The translations under genes and the position numbers were made by a program. Positions 45,417-54,627 of a stretch of 64,000 nucleotides of DNA are shown one piece after another. Under the pieces are notes generated by a model. The model saw only the letters and a list, made by a program, of their open reading frames with translations. It made no database searches and had not been told where the DNA came from. Within the stretch, counting starts at the first letter, position 1; the number at the start of each line of letters is the position of its first letter. Source of the DNA: an uncultured Rhodopila sp. (lineage in GTDB: Bacteria; Pseudomonadota; Alphaproteobacteria; Acetobacterales; Acetobacteraceae); NCBI GenBank assembly GCA_903932145.1, contig CAIZFE010000101.1, positions 62,001-126,000 of the forward strand, given 5' to 3'.

Positions 45417-46754
45417 ATGAAAGCACGTCTGACGCGTCGCAGGGCGTTGAACCTTGGCGCCACCGCCGCGGCACTGCCGTTGGTGCACATCCGAACCGCC
45501 GGTGCCGCCGGGAAACTGAACGTCGCGCTGTGGGACCATTGGGTCCCGGCCGGGAACGAGGCCATGCGCAAGCTGGTGGCGGCCTGGTCCGAGAAGAACA
45601 AGGTTGAGGTGAACCTCGATTTCCTCACCTCCGTCGGCAACAAGATCCAAATCACGATGGCGGCGGAAGCGCAGGCGAAGACCGGCCACGACATCATGGC
45701 GTTCGATATGTGGTCGGTACATCAGTACACCGACGTGCTCGATTCCGTCGACGACATCATGCAGGGCTTCATCGCCAGGTACGGCAAGCTCGGCCGGGCC
45801 TACGAGTATCTCGGCGTGTCGGAGGGCCATTGGAAGGGCGTCCCGGTTGCCTGGGGGTCCGCCCCGCTGACGCCATGCGCGCGCATCAGCATGTTCAAGG
45901 ACTTCGCCGGTATCGACATCCAGAAGTGGTTCCCGGCGCATGAATCAACTCCCGCCGCATCAGCGGACTGGACTTACGAAAGACAACTGCAAGCCGCCGA
46001 GGCGTGCCATAAAGCCGGCTTCCCGTTCGGGTTCGGATGTGGCGGAACCACCGACTCCAACCAGACATGGGGCGCCACATTCGGTGCATTCGGCGCCGAT
46101 CTGGTGGACGCCAAGGGCACGATTACGGTTGATTCCGACAATGTCCGGCAAGCGCTGGAATATGCCAAACGGATGGTACCCTACTTACCCCCGGATACCG
46201 TCAGCTACGACGACGCATCCAACAATCGGGCGCTGATTTCGGGCAGGTCGGCGATGATCTGGAATCCGCCCTCGGCCTGGGCGGTGGCCAAACGCGATGC
46301 CCCCAAGGTGGCGGAGGATTGCTGGACTTTCCCCAATCCGCGTGGCCCCAAAGGCCGTCTGGTGCCGATGCGGCCGTATTTCTTCGGTTTGTGGTCGTTC
46401 GCGCAAAACAAATCCGCGGCGCGCGATCTGCTGAGCTATCTGGGCGCCCGCGAACAGATGGAGTTCCTGACCACCGCCGTCGATGGTTATGACATTCCAC
46501 CTTACCCTTCTATGTCGGACTTCAAGATATGGGGAGAGGTCGGACCGCCGAAGGGAACCGTTTATAACTATCCGATCCGCCCCTGGCACGATGCCGAATA
46601 CTACGTCACCGGGTCGTCCGGCCCACCTGACATCGGCATTCAGGCATGGAACCGCGGTCTGATTCCGACGATGGTATCCAAATTGGTCGCCGGCCAGACG
46701 ATCCAACAGGCGATCGACTGGGCCAAGGATGAACTGGAAGGGTTCACGCGGTAG
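45417..46754 (+). CDS. ABC transporter extracellular solute-binding protein, family 1
   Basis: Secreted periplasmic binding protein of 445 residues. ATG 45417 follows AGGGAGGG; the N-terminus MKARLTRRRALNLGATAAAL is a twin-arginine signal. The mature part LNVALWDHWVPAGNEAMRKL and LDFLTSVGNKIQITMAAEAQ match family 1 (sugar and oligosugar) binding proteins. No permease or ATPase gene is in the window, so its transporter partners are elsewhere. The ligand is unknown. Confidence 0.88.
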   Translation: MKARLTRRRALNLGATAAALPLVHIRTAGAAGKLNVALWDHWVPAGNEAMRKLVAAWSEKNKVEVNLDFLTSVGNKIQITMAAEAQAKTGHDIMAFDMWSVHQYTDVLDSVDDIMQGFIARYGKLGRAYEYLGVSEGHWKGVPVAWGSAPLTPCARISMFKDFAGIDIQKWFPAHESTPAASADWTYERQLQAAEACHKAGFPFGFGCGGTTDSNQTWGATFGAFGADLVDAKGTITVDSDNVRQALEYAKRMVPYLPPDTVSYDDASNNRALISGRSAMIWNPPSAWAVAKRDAPKVAEDCWTFPNPRGPKGRLVPMRPYFFGLWSFAQNKSAARDLLSYLGAREQMEFLTTAVDGYDIPPYPSMSDFKIWGEVGPPKGTVYNYPIRPWHDAEYYVTGSSGPPDIGIQAWNRGLIPTMVSKLVAGQTIQQAIDWAKDELEGFTR

Positions 46755-46824
46755 TTTTCTGAGCGGGATGGTCGGAAGGTCCGGGAGGCGATAGACGATC
46801 CAGCCTCACAGACCGGATTGCTGA

Positions 46825-47880
46825 ATGACGTTTGTTGCCTTCCTCCGCCACCTGGGATTTGCCGCGCTTCTGATGCTGCTGTCCGGTGCGACCGTCCGCA
46901 TGATGATCGCGGTGCGGGTGATGGACACGCCGGACGACCGTAAGGCGCACGACCGGCCGATCCCGAAAAGCGGCGGAGTGGGCATAGTCGTCGCCTTCCT
47001 GCTTGGCATCGCGATACTGTACCACTACGCCGCGTTCGCCCGATTGGCCGATGGCTATTTCCTCGGGGTGATATGGGCCTCGGTGGCGATCGCGATCGTT
47101 GCGTTTCTCGACGATCTGTTCGATTGGCCGTTCACGGTGAAGCTTGGCGCCCAGGTGCTGGCGGCTTTGGTCGCGGTCGGCAGCGGCTTGGTTGTTACGG
47201 ATTTTCGCATCCCCTACGTCGGGCCGTTGCCGTTCGCCTGGATCGGCATCGCGGCGACGCTGGTCTGGATTCTGTTCACCACCAACGCGATGAACTTCAT
47301 CGACGGACTGAACGGCCTGGCCAGCGGAGTCGCCCTGATCGCGTGCCTGTTCATTGTGTTCATCGCGCAACAGCACGGCGGCTGGTTCGCCTATGCCTCA
47401 GCCGGCTTGTTGGCGGCCGGGTTGGCCGGATTCCTGCCATTCAACTTCCCGGTTGCGCGCATTTTCATGGGCGATGTCGGCAGCCAGTTCTGCGGCTTCA
47501 TGCTGGCGGTGCTCGCCGTCGTCGCCAGCCGCTTCGACGGCGTGGAGTTGTCCTTCCTGCTGATGCCGATGCTGCTGTCGGGGGTGTTGTTCGACGTGGC
47601 ATTCACGTTGGTCCGCCGCTTGTTGCAGGGCGAGGCCGTGACCCGGGCACACCGCGGACATCTTTATCAGGTCGCCCATAGATCCGGCGTGTCCGCCACA
47701 GCGGTGACCCTGGTGCATTGGGGTTTTGCGGTGTTCGGCGGTGTCTGCTGCCTGGTGTTCATTGCCGTGCCCCCCGCCAACAAGATGCAGATCCCGTTCA
47801 TCACCTTGGTGCCGCAGCTTGTTTGGGTCTGGTTCGTGGTCTGGAAGGCGAGAAAAGCCGGGCTTCGATGCTGGGGCTGA
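46825..47880 (+). CDS. WecA/MraY-family glycosyl-1-phosphate transferase
   Basis: Polytopic membrane enzyme of 351 residues that moves a sugar-1-phosphate from UDP-sugar to undecaprenyl phosphate, first step of a polysaccharide. Motifs: DTPDDRKAHDRPIPKSGGVG near residue 34, FLDDLFDWPFTVKLGAQVLA near 95, TTNAMNFIDGLNGLASG near 152 and FPVARIFMGDVGSQFCGF near 210, and AHRGHLYQ near 275. The pattern fits WecA/TagO more than MraY. A small lipoprotein gene follows. Confidence 0.9.
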   Translation: MTFVAFLRHLGFAALLMLLSGATVRMMIAVRVMDTPDDRKAHDRPIPKSGGVGIVVAFLLGIAILYHYAAFARLADGYFLGVIWASVAIAIVAFLDDLFDWPFTVKLGAQVLAALVAVGSGLVVTDFRIPYVGPLPFAWIGIAATLVWILFTTNAMNFIDGLNGLASGVALIACLFIVFIAQQHGGWFAYASAGLLAAGLAGFLPFNFPVARIFMGDVGSQFCGFMLAVLAVVASRFDGVELSFLLMPMLLSGVLFDVAFTLVRRLLQGEAVTRAHRGHLYQVAHRSGVSATAVTLVHWGFAVFGGVCCLVFIAVPPANKMQIPFITLVPQLVWVWFVVWKARKAGLRCWG

Positions 47881-48013
47881 CCTCTCGTGAGAGCACCGGT
47901 TGTGGCCATTCCGCGGTTCTCTGTCGCGGAAGAGCATCCTTCACGAGTTCGTGATCATATTTACCGATGCGCGCCCCCATGTTTCGGTGAGATTCACTGA
48001 AGGAAAAAAACCA

Positions 48014-48133
48014 ATGCGGCTCACCTATCTTGTTGTGCTTCTCCCGATCGCTCTGGCCGGCTGCTTGTCCTTCAGCAGCAGCAACCCATCACCGCCGGCG
48101 AGCAATACAACGGTCATTACCCCGTCTCGCTAA
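48014..48133 (+). CDS. Small lipoprotein of 39 residues
   Basis: ATG 48014 has an AAGGAAAAAAA Shine-Dalgarno. The short product is MRLTYLVVLLPIALAGC plus a Ser/Pro/Thr-rich tail; LAGC is a lipobox. It is too short for confident assignment. It lies between the glycosyltransferase and a repeat-rich gap. Confidence 0.5.
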   Translation: MRLTYLVVLLPIALAGCLSFSSSNPSPPASNTTVITPSR

Positions 48134-48202
48134 ACAGGCTCCGCGCGGCTGACCGGCGCACGATGCGATCGATTGGCCGAACCAAAGGCGCTATAACTGG
48201 CG

Positions 48203-48262
48203 TGTCCGGGCGAACAGTGTGAGCACCTGCCGCGACCGGTGGCCCGGACAAGCGCGGTGATG
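48203..48262. repeat. Eroded palindromic element
   Basis: GTCCGGGC at the left and GGTGGCCCGGACAAGCGCGG at the right resemble the inner arms of the complete copy that follows at 48285, but the CGTCATGG end is absent. Confidence 0.55.
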
Positions 48263-48284
48263 TCGATGCCGACTCTTGCCCCAT

Positions 48285-48363
48285 CGTCATGGCCCGGCTT
48301 GTCCGGGCCACCTATCGCGGCACCGTCAGGTCACAGGTGGCCCGGACAAGCCGGGCCATGACG
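48285..48363. repeat. Large palindromic element, complete
   Basis: Left arm CGTCATGGCCCGGCTTGTCC then GGGCCACCT; right arm AGGTGGCCCGGACAAGCC then GGGCCATGACG. About 29 of 30 positions pair around a 20-nt loop. It lies in the gap before the DUF2459 gene's stop and could also stop transcription from either side. Confidence 0.88.
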
Positions 48364-48388
48364 GGAGTGCAATAGCCGTACGTCAGTC

Positions 48389-49069
48389 TCAACGCTGACT
48401 GGGATAATCATCGGGCGAGGATATTTGATGCCTGTCGATCCACTGCGCCTGACCCATAACCTGTCCTGAGAGCAGCACGCCGAGGGTGTGAACCGGTAGT
48501 CCGCCAGCCTGTAGGATGTCCGCTGTCCACGTGTTGCAGGTGAAAAGTCCCGAATACGTGTCGCTTGCCGCGTAGTAAACACTTCCTGGGTAAGGCCCGC
48601 CGGCCAGGAAGACCGGGCTGCCATCGGGGGAGCGTTCGAACTCCCGCCAGATCCTGTCCTCGATCGCCTTCAGACCGGTGCGCGAAATGCGCAGAGCGAC
48701 GACGTTCGCCGGCCCGAACGCTTGGCCCGGCGTTGTCCGCAGAGCCGTCATCAACACCGCGCTTTTGCTCGGCAGCAGCGCACGGAGCATGGCACCGGCG
48801 CTACGGTCTTGATCGACCAGGAATTGTCGTTCGCCAAAGCCATAGGTCAGGAAGCGAACGCCGGGGAAGGCGGCCGTCAGGCTTTGCAACGGTGCGGCGA
48901 TCAGATCGGCGGAGAGTCCGATGTCGGTATGCCACTCACGCTTGATCACATAGATCACCACGTCGTCACGGGCGGCCGGTGGAATCGGCCCCGTGCAGCC
49001 CGCGATCAGTGCGGTCAGCGCGAGACAGATCGGGGGAAGAAAAATCAGGCGGGGGCAGTCGATGGGCAT
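48389..49069 (-). CDS. DUF2459 family lipoprotein
   Basis: Putative lipoprotein of 226 residues. The signal peptide ends with the lipobox LTALIAGC near residue 25. The body, VIYVIKREWHTDIGLSADLI near 38, LTYGFGERQFLVD near 73 and the C-terminal TCNTWTADILQAGG, matches the DUF2459 group. Family function is unknown; the conserved His (REWHTD) and Cys (CNTW) suggest an enzyme. Confidence 0.85.
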   Translation of the reverse strand: MPIDCPRLIFLPPICLALTALIAGCTGPIPPAARDDVVIYVIKREWHTDIGLSADLIAAPLQSLTAAFPGVRFLTYGFGERQFLVDQDRSAGAMLRALLPSKSAVLMTALRTTPGQAFGPANVVALRISRTGLKAIEDRIWREFERSPDGSPVFLAGGPYPGSVYYAASDTYSGLFTCNTWTADILQAGGLPVHTLGVLLSGQVMGQAQWIDRHQISSPDDYPSQR

Positions 49070-49138
49070 CGGGTAACGATCATCTCCGCCTGACGATAAA
49101 GGCAGGATGGTTTCGGCCCCGGCGTGCCGGCTGTCCAG

Positions 49139-50272
49139 CTAAATCAGGCTATCGAACAGCGCCGCATAGCGATCCGCGCAGGCTTCATAACTGAAGGCTG
49201 CCGCGCGTGATCGAACCCGATCCCCCGACCACTGTTCGCGCTGGTCCAAAATGAGTGACAAAGCCGGCGCCAACGCGGCCGGATCGCGTGGCGGCACCAG
49301 GATGCCGAATTCCCCGTGCGCCAGGATCTCTCGCGGCCCGTGTGGACAGTCGGTGGAGATGACGGGTGTACCGCAGCCCATCGCCTCGATCAGGACGTTG
49401 CCAAAACCCTCCGAACGGGAAGACAGCACGAACGCGTCCGCCGCCCGCATATACGGCAGCGGGTTGGGCACGAAACCCTCGAACGCCACATCGTCAGCAA
49501 TACCGGCCGCATGCGCCCGATCTCGCAATAATTGCAGCATCGGGCCGTCTCCGAGCAAAATCAGCCGGGACGGGCGCTTCCGCAGATGAAGCGCGAAGGC
49601 CTGTAGCAAGGTGGCGTGGTCCTTCATGGCAACGAGGCGGCCGGCGGTGACGAAGACCGGACGATCCTTGTTGACCAACCAGGGATGCGACACCGGAACC
49701 GCCGCCCGCTCGTTGAAATCCTCGCCGATCACGGCATTGGAGATGACGCTGACTTTCGCCGGTGCAATCCCGCTTCGGAGGAGTTCGCCAGCGATGCCAC
49801 TCGACACCGCGACCGCATGGTCGATCCGAGAGGCGAGCAGCCGGTAGCACCACGGTACAAACCGGTGCCTCCAATTCACGGTTGCGTGATAGTCGGCTGA
49901 CAAAGGATTGTGCTGACAGATCACCAGCCGTGTCCGGGTGCCGGCCATCGCATTGGCTAATGCAGCCGCAATGTTATTGATATCGACGTTGGCCAACAAA
50001 ATATCAGGACGCGTATCCAACAGAAAACGGCGCAATCGCGGCACATCTTGCAAGGTTCGTCGGGAGCCCAGCACAACAACGGGCAATTCGAGCGGCAGCA
50101 GCGGGATCAATTCGCCGCGCAATCGATGCAGGACAAGCACGACGTCCATTCCGCGCGCCTGCAACTCTTTTGCCAGCACAAGGGTTTGCCGTTCGACCCC
50201 GCCGGGTGACAGGTCGTGGAAATAGATCGCGACCAATTTTCGTTTGAATTTTAATTTGGTACAGTCGTTCAT
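49139..50272 (-). CDS. Glycosyltransferase, GT4/GT1 type
   Basis: GT-B-fold glycosyltransferase of 377 residues. The N-terminal FHDLSPGGVERQTLVLAKEL holds the glycine loop of GT4 enzymes; VTAGRLVAMKDHATLLQAFA and the nucleotide-sugar motif FVLSSRSEGFGNVLIEAMGC with E-x7-E near residue 292 are clear. It probably builds an exopolysaccharide, lipopolysaccharide or teichuronic-type glycan. It is not in an obvious operon. Confidence 0.9.
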   Translation of the reverse strand: MNDCTKLKFKRKLVAIYFHDLSPGGVERQTLVLAKELQARGMDVVLVLHRLRGELIPLLPLELPVVVLGSRRTLQDVPRLRRFLLDTRPDILLANVDINNIAAALANAMAGTRTRLVICQHNPLSADYHATVNWRHRFVPWCYRLLASRIDHAVAVSSGIAGELLRSGIAPAKVSVISNAVIGEDFNERAAVPVSHPWLVNKDRPVFVTAGRLVAMKDHATLLQAFALHLRKRPSRLILLGDGPMLQLLRDRAHAAGIADDVAFEGFVPNPLPYMRAADAFVLSSRSEGFGNVLIEAMGCGTPVISTDCPHGPREILAHGEFGILVPPRDPAALAPALSLILDQREQWSGDRVRSRAAAFSYEACADRYAALFDSLI

Positions 50273-50302
50273 GTCGTGAGATTCGCCCCGGTGGCCGCCG
50301 TC

Positions 50303-50443
50303 ATGGATACTCCGACCTTCCTCGACGATGTGATCGGCAAAGCGTTTGGCGCGATCGGCCGTGCCAACGTGGATTGGACCCGCGACGCTGACGCGTCGGA
50401 GGTCATGCCTGCGATCCGGAAGAAACCGGAATCGTCAGGCTGA
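50303..50443 (+). CDS. Possible small open reading frame, 46 codons
   Basis: Starts MDTPTFLDDVIGKAFGAIGR and ends at 50443, overlapping the convergent DUF3293 stop by 9 nt. Codon use looks protein-like, but no Shine-Dalgarno is visible and nothing is recognised. It could be a gene remnant. Confidence 0.2.
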   Translation: MDTPTFLDDVIGKAFGAIGRANVDWTRDADASEVMPAIRKKPESSG

Positions 50444-50830
50444 TACTGAGATTACCTGAATATGGGCCGGCTGGCCGAGACGAATTGTCACAATCCCGTT
50501 TTGCCGGAAGTGCCGGGCCAGGCGTGCGGTCGGCCTTGTGTCGCCGAAGACAATAAGGTGCGACTCAGACCAACGCCGCCACGAACCCGTCCCCGGACTC
50601 ACCTGCCGGCGTCTCAGCGTTGATGCCAGATGGGCCAGCATCCGCCGATTCCAACCGGGCGGCATGCGACGCGAGTAAGGATTGAAGGCAGTCACGAACG
50701 CCGCCTCGCGAACACCGGCCGCAAGCAGCAGGACGTCCATCCCCGGGGAGCGCCGGCCAACACGAACGTGAATGCCCGCGACCTCATAGGAGGTCCGCCG
50801 GTACGCTGTCAGCATCGCTGGATGCATCAA
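50435..50830 (-). CDS. DUF3293-like protein
   Basis: Small soluble protein of 131 residues. The segment AAFVTAFNPYSRRM near residue 43 followed by the L-x4-R-rich stretch and WSESHLIVFG near 87 resembles the DUF3293 family, usually annotated only as hypothetical. It lies 55 bp beyond the rodA stop on the same strand and may be the last gene of the mre/mrd transcript. Confidence 0.6.
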   Translation of the reverse strand: MMHPAMLTAYRRTSYEVAGIHVRVGRRSPGMDVLLLAAGVREAAFVTAFNPYSRRMPPGWNRRMLAHLASTLRRRQVSPGTGSWRRWSESHLIVFGDTRPTARLARHFRQNGIVTIRLGQPAHIQVISVSA

Positions 50831-50885
50831 GCGGCCGCCTGCCTCAACCGGGCTGCGTCAGGACAGAGCGGCCGGGCAGAGGTCG

Positions 50886-52028
50886 TCAGCCATCGTCGTC
50901 GGCATCGGCGAACACCACGTCGCGATGCACATGCACTGACATCAAGACACCAAAGCCGACCATCACCGTCAGCATGGCCGAACCGCCATGCGAAACCAGA
51001 GGCAGCGGCACACCGCCAACCGGGATGACGCCCATCACCATGGCGATGTTGACGAACACATAAAGGAAGAAGTTGCACGATATGCCCAGCGCCACCAATC
51101 GCCCGAACTGGTTCCGGCAGCGCAGGGCGATCAGCATCCCGCCGATAATGATCAGACCCAGCAAACCCATCACCACGATTCCGCCGGCGAAGCCCCATTC
51201 CTCGCCGATAATGGTGAAAATGAAGTCGGTTTGCTTCTCCGGCAGAAAGTCCAGATGCGCCTGGGTGCCTTGCAGGAATCCCTTGCCCCACATACCGCCG
51301 GAGCCCAGCGCGATTTTCGATTGAATGATGTTGTAGCCCGCGCCCAGCGGATCACTCTCGGGATGCATAAAGGTGTCGATCCGGGCGCGCTGGTAATCAT
51401 GCATATGGGCATAGGCAAATTTCACCACCAGCGGCACCGGCAGCAGCACCATTACAAATTTCCACCAGCGCACGCCGGCCGCAAAAAAGATGGCGCCTCC
51501 GAGCATCAGAGTGATCACGGCGGTGCCGAGGTTGGGTTCTTTCAGGATCAGTCCGACCGGGATCAGAATGGCGATCAGCGGCGGGATCAGAAACAGCGGG
51601 TTGCCCACCCGTTCGCGAGACGCTCTGTGGAACCAGGCGGCCAGTGCCAGCACGAGAGCCAGCTTCATCAATTCCGAGGGTTGCAACTGTAGGCCGCCGA
51701 CGTCCAGCCAGCGCTGCGCGCCCTTGCCGACGTGTCCCATGCGCAGGACCAGCCCCAACAGGACCACACCGCCGACCCAGGCAGGCCAGGCGAGCCGCGC
51801 GATCACCCGGATATCGACCAGTCCGATCGACAGCATGATCAGCACGCCCACCGCGAACCGCATGGCGTGCCGGGTCGCGTACGGTTCGGGAGAGCCGCCC
51901 GCCGCGCTGTAAAGCGTGATATAGCCGACCCCGGCGAGGCAGCACAGCAGGATGACATACAGCCAGTTGACCTGAAGTATCTTGGCCATCAGGTCGAACG
52001 ACGGCTCTCGCCACAGTCGCCTGTCCAT
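50886..52028 (-). CDS. rodA: Peptidoglycan glycosyltransferase RodA (SEDS)
   Basis: Integral membrane SEDS protein of 380 residues that polymerises peptidoglycan in the elongasome with PBP2. Family marks are YITLYSAAGGSPEPYATRHA near residue 39, LQPSELMKLALVLALA near 115, and the C-terminal VGVIPVGGVPLPLVSHGGSA near 340. The start could be ATG 52028 or ATG 51989. It is the last core gene of the mreBCD-mrdA-rodA order, separated from mrdA by a repeat-containing gap of 160 bp. Confidence 0.95.
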   Translation of the reverse strand: MDRRLWREPSFDLMAKILQVNWLYVILLCCLAGVGYITLYSAAGGSPEPYATRHAMRFAVGVLIMLSIGLVDIRVIARLAWPAWVGGVVLLGLVLRMGHVGKGAQRWLDVGGLQLQPSELMKLALVLALAAWFHRASRERVGNPLFLIPPLIAILIPVGLILKEPNLGTAVITLMLGGAIFFAAGVRWWKFVMVLLPVPLVVKFAYAHMHDYQRARIDTFMHPESDPLGAGYNIIQSKIALGSGGMWGKGFLQGTQAHLDFLPEKQTDFIFTIIGEEWGFAGGIVVMGLLGLIIIGGMLIALRCRNQFGRLVALGISCNFFLYVFVNIAMVMGVIPVGGVPLPLVSHGGSAMLTVMVGFGVLMSVHVHRDVVFADADDDG

Positions 52029-52046
52029 CAGATGTTTGCCTTCCGC

Positions 52047-52106
52047 GACTTTGCCGGCAGGGGCACGGGAAGTGCCGGGTGGCCGGGCCAGGCCAAGCCA
52101 TGACGA
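52047..52106. repeat. Right half of a palindromic element between mrdA and rodA
   Basis: CGCGACTTTGCCGGCAGG, GGCACGGGAAGTGCCGGGTG and GCCGGGCCAGGCCAAGCC then ATGACGAA give the loop and right arm of the family; the left arm is lost. It occupies much of the 160-bp gap between two cell-wall genes of one operon. Confidence 0.7.
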
Positions 52107-52188
52107 AGGGGAAGATCCTCCCCGTCAAACGCTTTAAGTTGATACCCGGGCGGCCAAGCGGCGCCATGACGTTTGGGGATCTCGGTAC

Positions 52189-54054
52189 TCATCGGATGAT
52201 CGCGTCCGCCACCCGAGCCGGCGGTGCCTCGGAACGGTTCGCGGGATCGCGCCGCAACACCTCGGTCATGATCTCGCGCGCGATCGGGGCGGCGGCGGCA
52301 CCGGCGTTGCCATGCTCGACCACCACGGCCAGCGCATAGCGCGGCGCATCATAGGGCGCATAGGCGACGAACAGCGCGTGCGGCCGGTATTCCCAGGGCA
52401 GCTTCTCGCTGTCGAAATGGCCACTTTCCCGCAATTCGCGCGACACGCGCCGCACCTGGGCGGACCCGGTCTTGCCCGCCATCTGCACCAGCGGATCGGC
52501 CAAACGGGCAAGCGGCGCGGTGCCTGCCGCCTCATTCACCACCGCCCACATACCTTCACGCACATTTTGCAGCAGTTTATCGGTCATCCCGAGCATCGGC
52601 CAGTCGTCCGGCTCGCTACCCGGTTGCAGGACGCCCGCCAGTGAGCGGGTCAGATGCGGCTGCACCAGACGCCCGCTGGCGATGCGAGAGACATAGGTCG
52701 CTAGCTGTAGCGGCGTCACCTGGACGAACCCCTGACCGATACCGCTGACGATGGTGTCGCCGATGTTCCAGGCGTGACCCTTGCCCATGCGCCACTCGCG
52801 GGTCGGGATCAGGCCGGGACGCTGACCGGGCAGATCCAGTTCCAGCTCAACGCCGAGTCCCAGCCGGTTGGACATCGCCGCGATGTGATCGATGCCGGTG
52901 CGGCGGGCGACCTCATAGAAATAGACGTCGCAACTGTTCTTCAGGCCGCCGCGAAGGTCCTGCATCCCGTGACCGCCTTTGCGCCAGCAGTGGAAGCGCG
53001 TGTCACCGAGGTCGAGGTAGCCCGGACATGCAATACGATCCGTCGCTGTGATCGCCTTGGACTCCAGCCCGGCCAATGCGACTGCCATCTTGAACGTTGA
53101 ACCCGGCGCGTACAGGCCCGACGTCGCCTTGTTGATCAGCGGCGTCCGGCGATCCTTGGTCCACTCCAGCCATTGCGCCTGCGACACGCCGGAGTTGAAC
53201 ACCGACGGATCGAACGACGGGTTGGTGGCCATCGCCAAAACCTCGCCGTTACGGCAATCCATCACCACCGCGCTGGCACTTTCGTCGCCCAGTGTCGCAA
53301 GCACCGCCTCTTGCAGCCCGGCATCGAGCGTCAGCCCGACATCCTCGCCCGGCATGCCTTCCTGGCGATCCAGTTCGCGGATGACGCGACCGACGGCATT
53401 GACCTCCAACTGCACCGACCCGGCGCGTCCACGCAGTCCAAGGTCATGGAACTTCTCCATCCCGGCACGGCCGATCCGCAGGCCCGGCAAACCGAGCAAG
53501 GGGTCGTCGGCGACGTCGGCTTCGTTGGGGGGGGCGACGTACCCCACGATGTGCGCCAGATGCGGGCCGAACGGGTAGTTCCGGCTGGTGCCGGCATCGA
53601 CAACGATACCCGGCAGATCGGGCGCATTCACCTCGATCGCCGCCATTTCATCCCATGTCAGGAACTCGCGGATCAGCACCGGTATAAATTTCCGCTTACG
53701 GTGCAGTTCACGGTCGATACGGGCGCGCTCGTATTCGGTCAGCGGCAGCAGCGCTGAGAAGGCATCCAGCGTCGCGGGCACATTGCTGACCTGTTCGGCG
53801 ATCAGCACGGCCCGCCAATTGGTGCTGCTGCCCGCGACAACCGTGCCAAAACGGTCGAGCACCCGGCCGCGCGGCGGGGCGATCATTCGCGCGCTGATCC
53901 GATTTTCATCCGCCAGCGTGGTGTAGCGCGCGCCTTCGCGCACCTGCACCTGAAACAGTCGGGCGCCCAGCATCCCCAGCACCCCGACCTGGCCCGCCAT
54001 CAACAGCAGCGCCCGGCGGGTGAAGACGTTCGTCCGCTCGATATCGCGTTTCAT
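52189..54054 (-). CDS. mrdA: Penicillin-binding protein 2 (peptidoglycan DD-transpeptidase)
   Basis: Cell elongation transpeptidase of 621 residues. A single N-terminal helix (FTRRALLLMAGQVGVLGMLG) anchors it; the dimerisation domain follows, and the transpeptidase part has the catalytic serine in YAPGSTFKMAVALAG near residue 320, the SxN-type SCD in LKNSCDVYFYEVARRTG and the KTG in VQMAGKTGSAQVRR near 511. It lies 18 bp after mreD. It works with RodA. Confidence 0.96.
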   Translation of the reverse strand: MKRDIERTNVFTRRALLLMAGQVGVLGMLGARLFQVQVREGARYTTLADENRISARMIAPPRGRVLDRFGTVVAGSSTNWRAVLIAEQVSNVPATLDAFSALLPLTEYERARIDRELHRKRKFIPVLIREFLTWDEMAAIEVNAPDLPGIVVDAGTSRNYPFGPHLAHIVGYVAPPNEADVADDPLLGLPGLRIGRAGMEKFHDLGLRGRAGSVQLEVNAVGRVIRELDRQEGMPGEDVGLTLDAGLQEAVLATLGDESASAVVMDCRNGEVLAMATNPSFDPSVFNSGVSQAQWLEWTKDRRTPLINKATSGLYAPGSTFKMAVALAGLESKAITATDRIACPGYLDLGDTRFHCWRKGGHGMQDLRGGLKNSCDVYFYEVARRTGIDHIAAMSNRLGLGVELELDLPGQRPGLIPTREWRMGKGHAWNIGDTIVSGIGQGFVQVTPLQLATYVSRIASGRLVQPHLTRSLAGVLQPGSEPDDWPMLGMTDKLLQNVREGMWAVVNEAAGTAPLARLADPLVQMAGKTGSAQVRRVSRELRESGHFDSEKLPWEYRPHALFVAYAPYDAPRYALAVVVEHGNAGAAAAPIAREIMTEVLRRDPANRSEAPPARVADAIIR

Positions 54055-54072
54055 GAGGGCGCCCGCGTCATC

Positions 54073-54627
54073 TCAGGCGTGGTCCGGATTGGCGATCGAG
54101 CGGTGAGCGCCACCGAACGGAACCGCAAGCACCGGAAAGATCGCGACGGTCACGACGCCGATAAAGAGCGCTGGCCAGGGCAACAACAGGCGCAACGTCA
54201 GAACCATGACCAGAAGCCAGATCACCAGCGACGCTGCCGCCGCCACGCCGGCAAACACCACCCAAATCCAGGCGAATCCGCGGCGAGACAGCCCCCGGCG
54301 CATCGCCAGGGCCAACCCATGTTCGGCCAGCAGCGTGAACGTCATCACGCCCAACGGTAGGTAACCCAGCAGATCCACCAGCAGACCGATCCCGAAGACG
54401 ACCAGTGGCGGCATGGCATCAGGCCGAAACACCGACCAGAACCACACGCTGCCCAAAGCAATCGCCGGCAGCAGCGCGACTTGCTCGGGAATGCCCAATG
54501 GCGCCTGGCTCAGCAGCATCAACAGGATAGTAATCGCGGCCGGGAAGCAGGTCCGGGCGGTGACATCAAGCCACCGACCGAGGCTCTGGCGAGGCCGGAT
54601 CCCGGGACGCCGGTCAATATGGGCCAT
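54073..54627 (-). CDS. mreD: Rod shape-determining protein MreD
   Basis: Membrane protein of 184 residues, the smallest and least conserved part of the Mre complex. Several hydrophobic helices are seen: CFPAAITILLMLLSQAPLGI, LVVFGIGLLVDLLGYLPLGV and LLPWPALFIGVVTVAIFPVL. The F-G-x-G-L-L-x-D-L-L-G-Y pattern is the usual MreD signature. Its start overlaps the mreC stop by one base. Confidence 0.9.
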   Translation of the reverse strand: MAHIDRRPGIRPRQSLGRWLDVTARTCFPAAITILLMLLSQAPLGIPEQVALLPAIALGSVWFWSVFRPDAMPPLVVFGIGLLVDLLGYLPLGVMTFTLLAEHGLALAMRRGLSRRGFAWIWVVFAGVAAAASLVIWLLVMVLTLRLLLPWPALFIGVVTVAIFPVLAVPFGGAHRSIANPDHA

